A program made the position numbers and the translations under genes. The notes under the pieces are model-generated. The model saw only the letters and a program-made list of their open reading frames with translations, searched no databases and had not been told where the DNA came from. DNA of 5,123 nucleotides from Lentisphaeria bacterium UBA1829. Lineage in GTDB: Bacteria > Verrucomicrobiota > Lentisphaeria > Victivallales > UBA1829. The stretch is from NCBI GenBank assembly GCA_002338895.1, contig DDJH01000033.1:6754-11876 (forward strand), read 5' to 3'. Below, one piece after another: positions 1 through 5,123 of this stretch (its first letter is position 1; each line of letters opens with the position of its first letter).

Positions 1-137
1 AGAACGGCGGAACGGTGGTCAAACCGCGCGTTTCCGGACAGGACGGGCTCAATGCGCTGGCTCTTGCCGTCCGGATCACCGACGAGATCTCCTCCTACAA
101 CAACAAATATGGGCTCTACAAACTGCGGAAACCGTGA
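1..137 (+). CDS. C-terminal end of a probable Gfo/Idh/MocA-family oxidoreductase (5' partial)
   Basis: An open frame runs from the left edge (first whole codon at base 3) to a TGA at 135-137 and gives 44 residues. The segment GQDGLNALALAVRITDEI, ending in a basic tail (KLRKP), resembles the last helix of Gfo/Idh/MocA dehydrogenases, where a D-G-x-x-A-L-x-x-A-x-x-I pattern is common. Those enzymes are cytoplasmic NAD(P)-dependent sugar or cyclitol oxidoreductases, but the cofactor and catalytic residues lie outside the window, so no substrate can be named. The stop is one base from the ispE start, suggesting one transcript and coupled translation. The coding frame is fairly secure because it is open and abuts ispE neatly; the family call rests on a short tail only. 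Confidence 0.55.
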   Translation, partial: NGGTVVKPRVSGQDGLNALALAVRITDEISSYNNKYGLYKLRKP

Positions 138-138
138 G

Positions 139-978
139 ATGAGCATCGTCCGGGCGGTTTCCAAACTCAATCTTTATCTGCGCGTTCTCGGGGAACTTCC
201 GAACGGGTATCATGAGATTGAGACGCTGTTTCTTCCGCTGACCACTCCCTCCGACGAGCTGGAGATCACTTTTCGCGACGACGGGAAGGGCGAATTCGAA
301 ATTCGATCCGACGTCCCGCTTCCGACTGGACGGGACAATCTCTGCGGGAAAGCCGCCGATGCCGTCTGTTCCGCCCTTGGGATCCGCCCCTCGATCTCGG
401 TCAATCTGCGGAAACGCATTCCTGTTGCGGCGGGGATGGGGGGCGGCAGTTCCGATGCGGCGGCGCTTCTTCTTGCCGTGCAGGAACGGTATGGATTTCT
501 TCCGGACCGGGGAGCGGCAGTGGCGCTCTCATGCGGGGCGGATGTTCCTTTTTTTCTGGATCCGCGTCCTTCTGTCGGGCGCGGACTCGGGGAACGACTC
601 ACACCGCTTGACGGGATCGCGGAACCCCCGATTCTGATTCTTCCGATGCCGTTCCCGATTTCGACGCCATGGTCGTACCGCCACCTTGTCCGGACGGAGG
701 ACAACCGGTCGATCGACGATCTGATCGCAGCGCTCCGGAAGCGAGATTATGAACAGGCGGCGCACTTCCTGCGCAACGATCTGTCGGAGGCGGCATGGCG
801 AAAATTTCCGCTTCTCACACTGGCGAAGAACCGTCTGGAGGAGCTGGGAGCGCTGGGCGTGCAGATCACCGGAAGCGGACCGACCCTCTTTGCGCTGTTC
901 GCGGAGGAATCCTCTCGTTCCGGAGCGGCGGAGGAACTGAGACGAAATCCGCTGCCGTACAGCCGGCCGATCCTGTGA
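139..978 (+). CDS. ispE: 4-diphosphocytidyl-2-C-methyl-D-erythritol kinase (IspE)
   Basis: IspE is the cytoplasmic GHMP-family kinase of the MEP isoprenoid pathway. It phosphorylates the 2-hydroxyl of CDP-methylerythritol with ATP. The 279-residue product has the usual family length and all three motifs. Near the N-terminus is SKLNLYL with the conserved lysine K9, followed by PNGYHEI (21-27). The glycine-rich ATP loop PVAAGMGGGSSDAAA covers 95-109. CGADVPFF (132-139) carries the likely catalytic aspartate D135. The C-terminal ITGSGPTLFALF (243-254) is GHMP motif 3, and ISTPWSY (174-180) is also typical. The ATG at 139 is chosen because it puts the lysine motif at the expected distance from the start. 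In-frame ATGs at 52 and 109 would extend into the preceding gene. The ribosome site is weak (GGA at 127-129), so coupling to the upstream stop at 135-137 is likely. The frame is intact with no missing key residue. Confidence 0.97.
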   Translation: MSIVRAVSKLNLYLRVLGELPNGYHEIETLFLPLTTPSDELEITFRDDGKGEFEIRSDVPLPTGRDNLCGKAADAVCSALGIRPSISVNLRKRIPVAAGMGGGSSDAAALLLAVQERYGFLPDRGAAVALSCGADVPFFLDPRPSVGRGLGERLTPLDGIAEPPILILPMPFPISTPWSYRHLVRTEDNRSIDDLIAALRKRDYEQAAHFLRNDLSEAAWRKFPLLTLAKNRLEELGALGVQITGSGPTLFALFAEESSRSGAAEELRRNPLPYSRPIL

Positions 979-1041
979 TCCGACTCCTCTTCCTCCTGGC
1001 AAACAGAGAACGACAAGGAACCTCACCGGACCGCGCCAATC

Positions 1042-1070
1042 ATCCGGAAAACTCCTCTCGACAACCGGAT
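1042..1070. repeat. Inverted repeat in the ispE/lolD convergent gap
   Basis: ATCCGG at 1042-1047 and CCGGAT at 1065-1070 are perfect inverted arms with a 17-base loop. Allowing a 3-base bulge, CAAT at 1037-1040 can extend the pairing with TG at 1071-1072. No T tract follows on either strand. It lies in the 109-base gap (979-1087), where no gene is visible, and may contribute to termination or to mRNA 3' protection. Confidence 0.3.
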
Positions 1071-1072
1071 TG

Positions 1073-1093
1073 CAGTGAGGGAATCACTCACTG
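1073..1093. terminator. Hairpin at the lolD stop, in the convergent ispE/lolD gap
   Basis: CAGTGAG at 1073-1079 and CTCACTG at 1087-1093 form a perfect 7-bp stem with a 7-base loop, covering the lolD stop codon (1088-1090). Neither strand has a T run after it, so it is not a classical intrinsic terminator. It may stabilise the 3' ends or assist termination between the convergent genes. Confidence 0.35.
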
Positions 1094-1792
1094 ATAGAAG
1101 CAGCCGTCGCGCAGCTCCAGAATCCGATCGGCCAGAGCGGCAATGGTGTGGTCGTGCGTCACCATGACAATCGTCATTTTCCCCTCGTCGTGAATCGAAC
1201 GGAAAATTTCCAGGATCCCCTTTCCGGTGACCGAATCCAGATTTCCGGTCGGTTCATCGGCCAGAAGGAGTTCGGGCTCGTTCTGCAGCGCGCGGGCGAT
1301 TGCGACACGCTGCTGCTCCCCGCCGGACAGCTCGTTCGGACGGTGGGCCAGACGATGCGACAGCCCCAGACGCTCCAGCAGGGATTCCGCCCTCTTCCGG
1401 CAGACTCGGACCGCCTTCCCTTCCAGCATCCCCGGAAGCATCGCATTCTCCAGCACCGTCAGCTCCGGAAGCAGGTGGTACGACTGGAACACGAATCCGA
1501 TCTTCCTCCTTCGGAAAAGCACCGTCTGCCGGGACGACATTGCCGTGGTATCCGCCCCGTCGATCAGCACCCGTCCGGTATCCGGCCGTGAGATGGTTCC
1601 GACGATATCCAGCAGCGTCGTTTTTCCGCTTCCGGAAGCCCCCACCAGGGCCAGCCACTCCCCTCTTCGGGCGGAGAAGGAAACCCCCTTGAGCACATCA
1701 ATTTTCGACGACGCAATCCGAAACGACTTCGTCACCATCTGAACCGAAAGGAACGGTTCCTCCTGCGAAAACAAATCCATCTTGTTATTCAT
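1088..1792 (-). CDS. lolD: Lipoprotein-releasing ABC transporter ATP-binding protein (LolD-like)
   Basis: This is the ATPase subunit expected to power the neighbouring LolC/E-type permease in extracting lipoproteins from the inner membrane. The 234-residue product carries the full nucleotide-binding set: Walker A GASGSGKTT (51-59, K57), Q-loop glutamine Q103 in FVFQSYHLLPELTVLENAMLP, signature LSGGEQQR (155-162), Walker B LLLADE (175-180, D179 and catalytic E180), D-loop NLD (184-186) and H-loop H213 in VMVTHD. The region after the Q-loop is typical of the LolD/MacB/FtsE group, and LolD is preferred within it because of the adjacent permease. The start at 1792 overlaps the permease stop by 8 bases, which favours translational coupling. 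Met5 (codon 1780-1778) is an alternative start. A GGGGGC stretch about 10 bases upstream is the only candidate ribosome site. The N-terminal ~12 residues before FLSVQMV are slightly long. The protein is intact. Confidence 0.9.
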   Translation of the reverse strand: MNNKMDLFSQEEPFLSVQMVTKSFRIASSKIDVLKGVSFSARRGEWLALVGASGSGKTTLLDIVGTISRPDTGRVLIDGADTTAMSSRQTVLFRRRKIGFVFQSYHLLPELTVLENAMLPGMLEGKAVRVCRKRAESLLERLGLSHRLAHRPNELSGGEQQRVAIARALQNEPELLLADEPTGNLDSVTGKGILEIFRSIHDEGKMTIVMVTHDHTIAALADRILELRDGCFYQ

Positions 1793-3050
1793 AGCGCAAC
1801 GCCCCCGCGGGATCCAGTTTGGCCGCCCGGAACGCCGGAATCACACCGCCGAACGTGCAGAGCAGAATGGAAATCGCAGCGATCCAGAGCACATCGCCAG
1901 TCACGATATGCGCCGGAAGTTCGCTGAAGAAATAGAACTCTTTCGGAAAGATCTCCTGTCCGGTCACGAAGCGCAGCGCCCGCAGGATCGCCATCCGGTA
2001 GTGCACCACCAGAACGCCGAGACCGATCCCGCAGACCGTTCCGATCCAGCCGACAAAGAAACCCTGAAGAATAAAGATCCGCATCACGCTCCCCGACGTC
2101 GCCCCCATGGATTTCAGGACGCCGATCTCGCGCGTCTTCTGAATCACCGTCGTAATCAGCGTATTCGTGATGCTGAACGCCGCGACAAGGACAATAAACA
2201 CCAGGAGGAAAAACTGCATGTTCTTCTCCACATTCAACACCCCGAGAAGACGTCCGTTCAGCTCCTGCCAGGAGTAGACCTCGCAGGCGGGCAGATCCTT
2301 TTTCAGATTCTCCAGAAACTCCTCCATATGAAACGGATCCGCCGTCCACACATACACCCCCGTCGCCGCGCCGAGCGGGAGTCCGAACAGCTCATCCGCA
2401 TCCTCCAGATTCAGGAAGATCACATCGCGGTCAAAATCATACTTTCCGAATGCAAACGTTCCGGGAACACGGAACTCTCCGGGCAGATAGGTCCGTTCGC
2501 TCAGCACCAGCTTCCCGTTCTCATCGCGGCGGACCAGACCGGCCAGACGCGACGGCGAATGAACCAGCACCTTCGATCCCGGATGGATCTCCAGATCCCG
2601 CGCCGTCAGATAGCTGACCATCATCTCTCCGCGTTCCAGCGAGAAACTCCCCCTCTCCACCGATTCCCCGATCTTGAACTGCTTCGCCCCCGCATCCGCA
2701 TCAAACGCGATCAGCTGCTTCGGGACAAACCGCTCCCCGATCTGCAGCAGAACCGGCGACACCACCACCGGCAGCGCCGATCCGCCATTCTTCTCCACCG
2801 CCTTCCGCACCTGTTCCGGATCCGGAATATATCCACCGTTTCTCGAATAAATCTGCGCGTGCGATGTCGTCTCCAGCAGTTTTTCCTTCATCTTGTCGGA
2901 GAATCCGGTCATCACCGCCAGCACCACGATCAGCACGCCGACCCCCAGCGCAACCCCGATCACCGAAATCAGCGTAATGACCGAAACCGCACTGCGCTTC
3001 GGTTTGAAATACTTCCATGCAAGAAACAGATCCGCGGATCCTGTCATCAT
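1785..3050 (-). CDS. lolC: Lipoprotein-releasing ABC transporter permease, LolC/LolE family
   Basis: This is the inner-membrane subunit that, with LolD, detaches outer-membrane lipoproteins and would pass them to LolA. Its 421 residues match the family length. Four membrane segments are visible: about 22-49, 278-302, 327-352 and 388-408. A large periplasmic domain (about 50-277) lies between the first two. Family hallmarks are the early FLAWKYFKPKRS, the WQELNGRLLGVLNVEKNMQF stretch before helix 2 (261-280), REIGVLKSMGATSG (307-320) at the cytoplasmic coupling loop, and the ending AAKLDPAGALRYE. The start ATG at 3050-3048 overlaps the proC stop as ATGA, and AAAGAGG (3064-3058) sits 7 bases upstream. 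The next codon is also ATG. Only one permease gene is present, so the complex may be a homodimer, or a partner lies elsewhere; whether it is LolC, LolE or the single-type LolF cannot be decided here. Confidence 0.92.
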   Translation of the reverse strand: MMTGSADLFLAWKYFKPKRSAVSVITLISVIGVALGVGVLIVVLAVMTGFSDKMKEKLLETTSHAQIYSRNGGYIPDPEQVRKAVEKNGGSALPVVVSPVLLQIGERFVPKQLIAFDADAGAKQFKIGESVERGSFSLERGEMMVSYLTARDLEIHPGSKVLVHSPSRLAGLVRRDENGKLVLSERTYLPGEFRVPGTFAFGKYDFDRDVIFLNLEDADELFGLPLGAATGVYVWTADPFHMEEFLENLKKDLPACEVYSWQELNGRLLGVLNVEKNMQFFLLVFIVLVAAFSITNTLITTVIQKTREIGVLKSMGATSGSVMRIFILQGFFVGWIGTVCGIGLGVLVVHYRMAILRALRFVTGQEIFPKEFYFFSELPAHIVTGDVLWIAAISILLCTFGGVIPAFRAAKLDPAGALRYE

Positions 3051-3868
3051 GCCGAAACCTCTTTCTTCTTTGCGGCTGCCGCCCCGAGTTCCGTTGAGCG
3101 GTCAGCCGCCGCGATCACCGCCTGAGCCGTTGTCGCGGCGAAGCGGCCCTTTGCCAGCTCCATCACGCCGCGGGAGGTGGTTCCTCCCGGCGAGATCACC
3201 GCATCCCGGAGCACGCCGATCGGAGAGCAGGTCTCGCGCGCCATTTTCGCGGATCCGAGCACCGTCTGAATCGCCAGTTCCGTCGCCACATCGCGGGCAA
3301 GACCGGCATACACGCCGCCATCCGCCAGCGCCTGAATGAATTCCAGCACAAACGCCGGTCCGCTTCCGCTCAGCCCGGTTACGGCATCCAGCTGTTTCTC
3401 CTCCACTCTCCGGCAGAGTCCGACCGCCGAAAGAAGCGCCTCCGCCTCCGCCAGATCCTCCTCCGCCACACCGGGATGCGCCGCAATGCAGCTCATACCC
3501 TCCCCCACCAGAGCCGGCGTATTCGGCATCACGCGGATGACCCGTCCGGTTCCCGTCAGGCTCTCCAGGGAATCGATCGTCACTCCCGCCACAATGGAGA
3601 TCACCAGCCGCCCGCCGATCCGTTCCCGGATCGGGGCCACGGCTTCGGCAAGATACTGCGGTTTGACCGCCAGAAGAACCGTATCCGCCTTTTCCAGCGC
3701 TTCCGCCGCACTCGCGCAGATCGTTCCTCCCGTCACGTCCCGGAAATGTTCCGCGGCCGTCGCGGACGGATCAAACGCATAGATTTCCCGGTCCATATTC
3801 TTCCGGACCATTCCTCCGGCGATGGCGCCCGCCATCTTTCCCGCACCGATAAAACAAATTCCCTTCAT
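3047..3868 (-). CDS. proC: Pyrroline-5-carboxylate reductase (ProC)
   Basis: ProC performs the last step of proline synthesis in the cytoplasm, reducing 1-pyrroline-5-carboxylate to proline with NAD(P)H. The 273-residue product has the normal length. An N-terminal Rossmann fold opens with ICFIGAGKMAGAI (4-16, GxGxM at 8-12). It continues with VLLAVKPQYL (64-73), the second-strand SIVAGVT (91-97) and VMPNTPALVGEGM (113-125, N115). The C-terminal helical dimerisation domain holds GLSGSGPAFV (165-174) and the ProC signature region RDAVISPGGTTSRGV (221-235). The tail AAAAKKKEVSA is short and basic. The ATG at 3868 has a good ribosome site upstream. It is first in the unit proC-lolC-lolD, overlapping the next gene by 4 bases. 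No catalytic residue is missing. Confidence 0.96.
   Translation of the reverse strand: MKGICFIGAGKMAGAIAGGMVRKNMDREIYAFDPSATAAEHFRDVTGGTICASAAEALEKADTVLLAVKPQYLAEAVAPIRERIGGRLVISIVAGVTIDSLESLTGTGRVIRVMPNTPALVGEGMSCIAAHPGVAEEDLAEAEALLSAVGLCRRVEEKQLDAVTGLSGSGPAFVLEFIQALADGGVYAGLARDVATELAIQTVLGSAKMARETCSPIGVLRDAVISPGGTTSRGVMELAKGRFAATTAQAVIAAADRSTELGAAAAKKKEVSA
3058..3064 (-). promoter_or_regulatory. Ribosome binding site of the LolC/E-type gene, inside the 3' end of proC
   Basis: On the minus strand AAAGAGG lies 7 bases before the ATG at 3050 and falls within the last codons of proC. It supports initiation at the ATGA overlap rather than at a downstream methionine. Confidence 0.6.
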
Positions 3869-3875
3869 AGCCAGT

Positions 3876-3880
3876 CTCCC
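3876..3880 (-). promoter_or_regulatory. Ribosome binding site of proC
   Basis: On the minus strand GGGAG (3880-3876) lies 7 bases before the ATG at 3868, a normal Shine-Dalgarno spacing. It fixes the proC start. Confidence 0.7.
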
Positions 3881-3909
3881 GCAATAAAAAGATCAGAATG
3901 TTTCCGGGA

Positions 3910-3938
3910 AATATAGCATCATCCCCCGAAAAAAAAAA
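3910..3938 (-). promoter_or_regulatory. Possible promoter of the proC-lolC-lolD operon
   Basis: On the minus strand TATATT at 3915-3910 is a good -10 box. Seventeen bases upstream lies only the T-rich run at 3938-3933 as a -35 element, which is a poor match to TTGACA. GACTTT (3941-3936) would need a 20-base spacer. The placement, about 40 bases before the proC start, is sensible. The -10 box is convincing and the -35 is weak. Confidence 0.4.
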
Positions 3939-3976
3939 GTCGGCCGGGGAAATTTGGCGGAAAAAGAGCTCTTCCG
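3929..3976 (-). terminator. Possible terminator of the MarR/membrane-protein unit: hairpin and U10 tract
   Basis: In the minus-strand transcript, the bases from 3976 to 3958 can form a 7-bp stem (CGGAAGA paired with UUUUCCG, one G-U pair) with a 5-base loop. About 20 bases further on comes an uninterrupted run of ten U residues (3938-3929). That distance is longer than in a standard intrinsic terminator. A second fold pairs CCCCG and CGGGG (3924-3928 and 3945-3949) around the U run. The gap 3869-4035 holds no gene, so a termination role fits, but the structure is imperfect. Confidence 0.3.
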
Positions 3977-4035
3977 GCGAAAGAGGGCGGTCCCTTCCCG
4001 CACGCCCCTTTTTCCGGCGGCGGAAAGAGTCCCCG

Positions 4036-4329
4036 TCACCGTCCGGCGGCAGCCTCTCTGCGGCGGCGGATCAGGTAGTACTGTGTCAGCACCAGATCGG
4101 TAAACACCATCAGCGTGTTCAGCACATAGAGCCACAGCACGTGGTCGTAATGTCCGATTCCGGGGATCTTGTTGAGAATTCCGCTGATGTACCCGATCAG
4201 AATCAGATACATGAAAAGGAGACTTTTTCCGGCGGGGTTCTTCACCCGGATCGTCTTCAGAAGAGCAAACGGCCAGCTTGCGCCGAAGCAGATCAGCATG
4301 ACCGCCTCGAAAAGATTGAAATGACTCAT
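4036..4329 (-). CDS. Small three-helix membrane protein, PQ-loop/SemiSWEET-like
   Basis: The 97-residue product has three hydrophobic segments, at about 6-27, 36-55 and 64-87, and a basic tail (RRRR at 88-91) likely to be cytoplasmic. Three helices in about 95 residues, a proline in helix 1 within GASWPF (16-21), a GKS turn at 34-36 and an asparagine in helix 3 (N71 in YVLNTL) recall the SemiSWEET/PQ-loop half-transporters, which dimerise to move small solutes such as sugars. The exact PQ pair is absent (PF at 20-21), so this is a fold-level suggestion; the substrate is unknown. I know the pattern from uncharacterised small proteins in anaerobic bacteria, by memory only. It starts 18 bases after the MarR gene and is probably co-transcribed with it. 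AAGGA at 4349-4345 is rather far (15 bases) to be its ribosome site. Start at ATG 4329 is the only sensible one. Confidence 0.75.
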   Translation of the reverse strand: MSHFNLFEAVMLICFGASWPFALLKTIRVKNPAGKSLLFMYLILIGYISGILNKIPGIGHYDHVLWLYVLNTLMVFTDLVLTQYYLIRRRREAAAGR

Positions 4330-4347
4330 GGGAAAACCGTCCGGTCC

Positions 4348-4860
4348 TTATTTGGCATGTTTGAGCAGCTTAGCCTGATAGGACGAAGGATCTTCCGCGA
4401 CGAGTTTTTCCGTAAGGCCTTCGAGGATTCCGATCATCCGGTCCGCCTCCGCCGCGCCGATTTCCCGGCACATGCGTTCCGCAATCTCCGTATACGCGGC
4501 TTCGACCTCGCGGATTTTCTTCTTGCTGTGTTCCGAAAGAGAGATATTGACGCTCCGGCGGTTGCTTTCACACCGGTTCCGGGTCAGCAGACCGCGCTGA
4601 ACCATGTTTTCGACCATTCCGCAGACAGCGGCGCTGGTCACGTTCAGCGTTTCGGCGATGGTCTTGAGCATGACGCCCTCGGGCGAGACCGTGGATGTTT
4701 TCACATAGACCGCGCGCAGCAGACGCATCTGCTGGATGGTCAAATTCCAGTTTTCCCGGTCGTTGGCGGCGACAAGATTGCTGCACATGTCCCGCATCAG
4801 ATCAGTCAGTGTGAAGGTTGCTTTCCAGAAACGAGCGGCAACATCCTCTGATCCATTCAT
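4348..4860 (-). CDS. MarR-family winged-helix transcriptional regulator
   Basis: The 170-residue protein is predicted to bind DNA as a dimer and release it on binding a small molecule or on oxidation. Helix LTIQQMRLLRAVY (40-52) leads into the winged helix-turn-helix. LKTIAETLNVTSAAVCGMVENMVQRGLLTR (65-94) holds the recognition helix, and the wing CESNRRSVNISLSEHSKK (97-114) matches the MarR pattern D-R-R-S-x-x-I-x-L-T. Helices after 115 would form the dimer interface. Cysteines at 26, 80, 97 and 131 leave a redox role possible. The ATG at 4860 has a good ribosome site and a promoter upstream. The small membrane protein gene follows after 18 bases, so it is the likely co-regulated target. The family is confident; the ligand is unknown. 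Confidence 0.92.
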   Translation of the reverse strand: MNGSEDVAARFWKATFTLTDLMRDMCSNLVAANDRENWNLTIQQMRLLRAVYVKTSTVSPEGVMLKTIAETLNVTSAAVCGMVENMVQRGLLTRNRCESNRRSVNISLSEHSKKKIREVEAAYTEIAERMCREIGAAEADRMIGILEGLTEKLVAEDPSSYQAKLLKHAK

Positions 4861-4866
4861 GAAACA

Positions 4867-4871
4867 CTCCC
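4867..4871 (-). promoter_or_regulatory. Ribosome binding site of the MarR-family gene
   Basis: On the minus strand GGGAG (4871-4867) lies 6 bases before the ATG at 4860, within a purine-rich stretch. It supports that start. Confidence 0.7.
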
Positions 4872-4895
4872 TTCCCTAATCTTTTACGATTCATC

Positions 4896-4910
4896 AAAAT
4901 AGTTCATTTT
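4896..4910. promoter_or_regulatory. Candidate MarR operator over the transcription start
   Basis: AAAAT (4896-4900) and ATTTT (4906-4910) are perfect inverted arms around AGTTC. The 15-bp element sits just downstream of the -10 box, covering the predicted start site, where a bound repressor would block transcription. MarR proteins commonly bind AT-rich palindromes of about this size and often regulate themselves. In AT-rich DNA, 5-base arms can also arise by chance. Confidence 0.35.
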
Positions 4911-4915
4911 CTATA

Positions 4916-4943
4916 AATATAATGTCTAATAAATTATTTTCAA
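4916..4943 (-). promoter_or_regulatory. Promoter of the MarR/membrane-protein unit
   Basis: On the minus strand TTGAAA (4943-4938) and TATATT (4921-4916) are separated by 16 bases, close to the sigma-70 consensus. They lie in a strongly AT-rich block (about 4881-4965) unlike the GC-rich genes. Transcription would start near 4909, about 50 bases before the MarR start codon. Confidence 0.6.
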
Positions 4944-4988
4944 CCATTTCCGCGTAATATTTCAATGGAACGAGAGGCTTTGGCCATG

Positions 4989-5039
4989 GGACAACCCTTT
5001 TCTTTCTCTGCGCCCCTCTTGTCCGGCGCGGGAAAAGGG
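4989..5039. repeat. Two competing inverted-repeat structures in the upstream region
   Basis: Fold A has an outer stem CCCTTTTC (4995-5002) with GAAAAGGG (5032-5039) and an inner stem GCGCC (5010-5014) with GGCGC (5025-5029), joined by a 7-by-2 internal loop. Fold B pairs GGACAA (4989-4994) with TTGTCC (5019-5024). The arms interleave, so the two folds exclude each other or form a pseudoknot. This is a GC-rich island in otherwise AT-rich intergenic DNA. It could be a leader or small RNA on either strand. No known riboswitch class is recognised. Confidence 0.35.
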
Positions 5040-5044
5040 CTCAA

Positions 5045-5086
5045 ATGAAAATTAGGCAAATCTATCACAGTGCAATACTGCTGTGA
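5045..5086 (+). CDS. Possible 13-codon leader or spurious short ORF
   Basis: ATG at 5045 opens a 13-residue frame (MKIRQIYHSAILL) ending at TGA 5084-5086. AAGGG (5035-5039) lies 5 bases upstream, a plausible though short ribosome spacing, and it is also the right arm of the hairpin at 4995-5039. No promoter is seen for it. There is no run of a single amino acid, so an attenuation peptide is not obvious. It may well be chance. Confidence 0.15.
   Translation: MKIRQIYHSAILL
5065..5086. repeat. Inverted repeat TCACAG-N10-CTGTGA
   Basis: TCACAG (5065-5070) and CTGTGA (5081-5086) are perfect arms. An alternative inner pairing joins CAGT (5068-5071) with ACTG (5077-5080). It may be a protein-binding site for a gene beyond the right edge or an RNA hairpin. 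The half-sites look like CRP-type TGTGA but in the opposite arrangement and spacing, so a CRP site is not claimed. Confidence 0.35.
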
Positions 5087-5094
5087 ATTTGTGA

Positions 5095-5108
5095 AAAAAG
5101 GCCTTTTT
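5095..5108. repeat. Perfect 14-bp palindrome A5-GGCC-T5
   Basis: Five A, GGCC, five T form a perfect palindrome, with an extra A at 5094. As RNA it would give a weak A-U stem, so it is a poor terminator. It could be a protein-binding site, or part of a bidirectional end signal for a gene to the right. The 263 bases from 4861 to 5123 hold no convincing gene. Confidence 0.3.
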
Positions 5109-5123
5109 CATTCATGCTGATTT

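Noticed and set aside
52..138. A longer N-terminus for IspE from the ATG at 52
   Set aside because: It would overlap the preceding gene's frame, and the added residues precede the conserved N-terminal lysine motif, which in IspE lies within the first dozen residues.
1782..3125. A long plus-strand open frame (447 codons) opposite the LolC/E-type gene
   Set aside because: It is fully antisense to a clearly recognised gene, its product is His/Arg/Gln-rich and low in complexity, and it has no family features; it is a by-product of GC-rich codon use.
3898..4851. A plus-strand open frame of 317 codons spanning the antisense of the MarR gene and the small membrane protein
   Set aside because: It crosses two recognised minus-strand genes and an intergenic gap, and shows no domain pattern.
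4965..5048. A 27-codon plus-strand frame starting MEREALAMG
   Set aside because: No ribosome site precedes it, it covers the hairpin region and it has no recognisable features.
5065..5086. A CRP-type binding site
   Set aside because: A CRP site reads TGTGA-N6-TCACA; here the half-sites are in the reverse order with a 12-base gap between TCACA and TGTGA.
1..5123. tRNA or rRNA genes, CRISPR arrays, insertion sequences, phage or defence genes
   Set aside because: No tRNA-like cloverleaf, regular direct repeats with spacers, transposase motifs or terminal repeats were seen.

Overview
The window comes from a diderm (Gram-negative-type) bacterium. It encodes a LolC/E-type permease and a LolD-type ATPase, the inner-membrane machinery that releases lipoproteins for the outer membrane, and it makes isoprenoids by the MEP pathway (IspE). 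Coding DNA is GC-rich by eye, while the upstream region at the right end is strikingly AT-rich. Genes are tightly packed with overlapping or touching ends. An oxidoreductase tail resembling the Gfo/Idh/MocA family next to ispE, plus a Lol system, would fit a PVC-type lineage such as Lentisphaerota. That placement is a weak guess; nothing in the window fixes the taxon.

Layout. On the plus strand, the last 44 codons of a probable Gfo/Idh/MocA-like oxidoreductase (to 137) are followed one base later by a complete ispE (139-978). A 109-base convergent gap with two GC-containing hairpins separates it from a minus-strand operon. Read in its own direction, that operon is proC (3868-3047), a lolC/E-type permease gene (3050-1785) and lolD (1792-1088). 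proC and the permease gene overlap by ATGA, and the permease gene and lolD overlap by 8 bases, so the three are probably translationally coupled. A second minus-strand unit lies upstream: a MarR-family regulator (4860-4348), then, 18 bases later, a 97-residue three-helix membrane protein resembling PQ-loop/SemiSWEET half-transporters (4329-4036). The last 263 bases (4861-5123) hold no convincing gene. They contain a good promoter and a candidate operator for the MarR gene, plus several inverted repeats and one possible very short leader ORF.

How the genes work together. Pyrroline-5-carboxylate reductase makes proline in the cytoplasm. The permease and LolD form an ABC complex that extracts lipoproteins from the inner membrane. 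Their co-expression looks like economy of layout rather than a shared pathway. The MarR regulator probably controls itself and the small membrane protein. This pair is the least understood part of the window and the best candidate for an undescribed function. Nothing here is clearly a new defence, mobile or CRISPR-like system.
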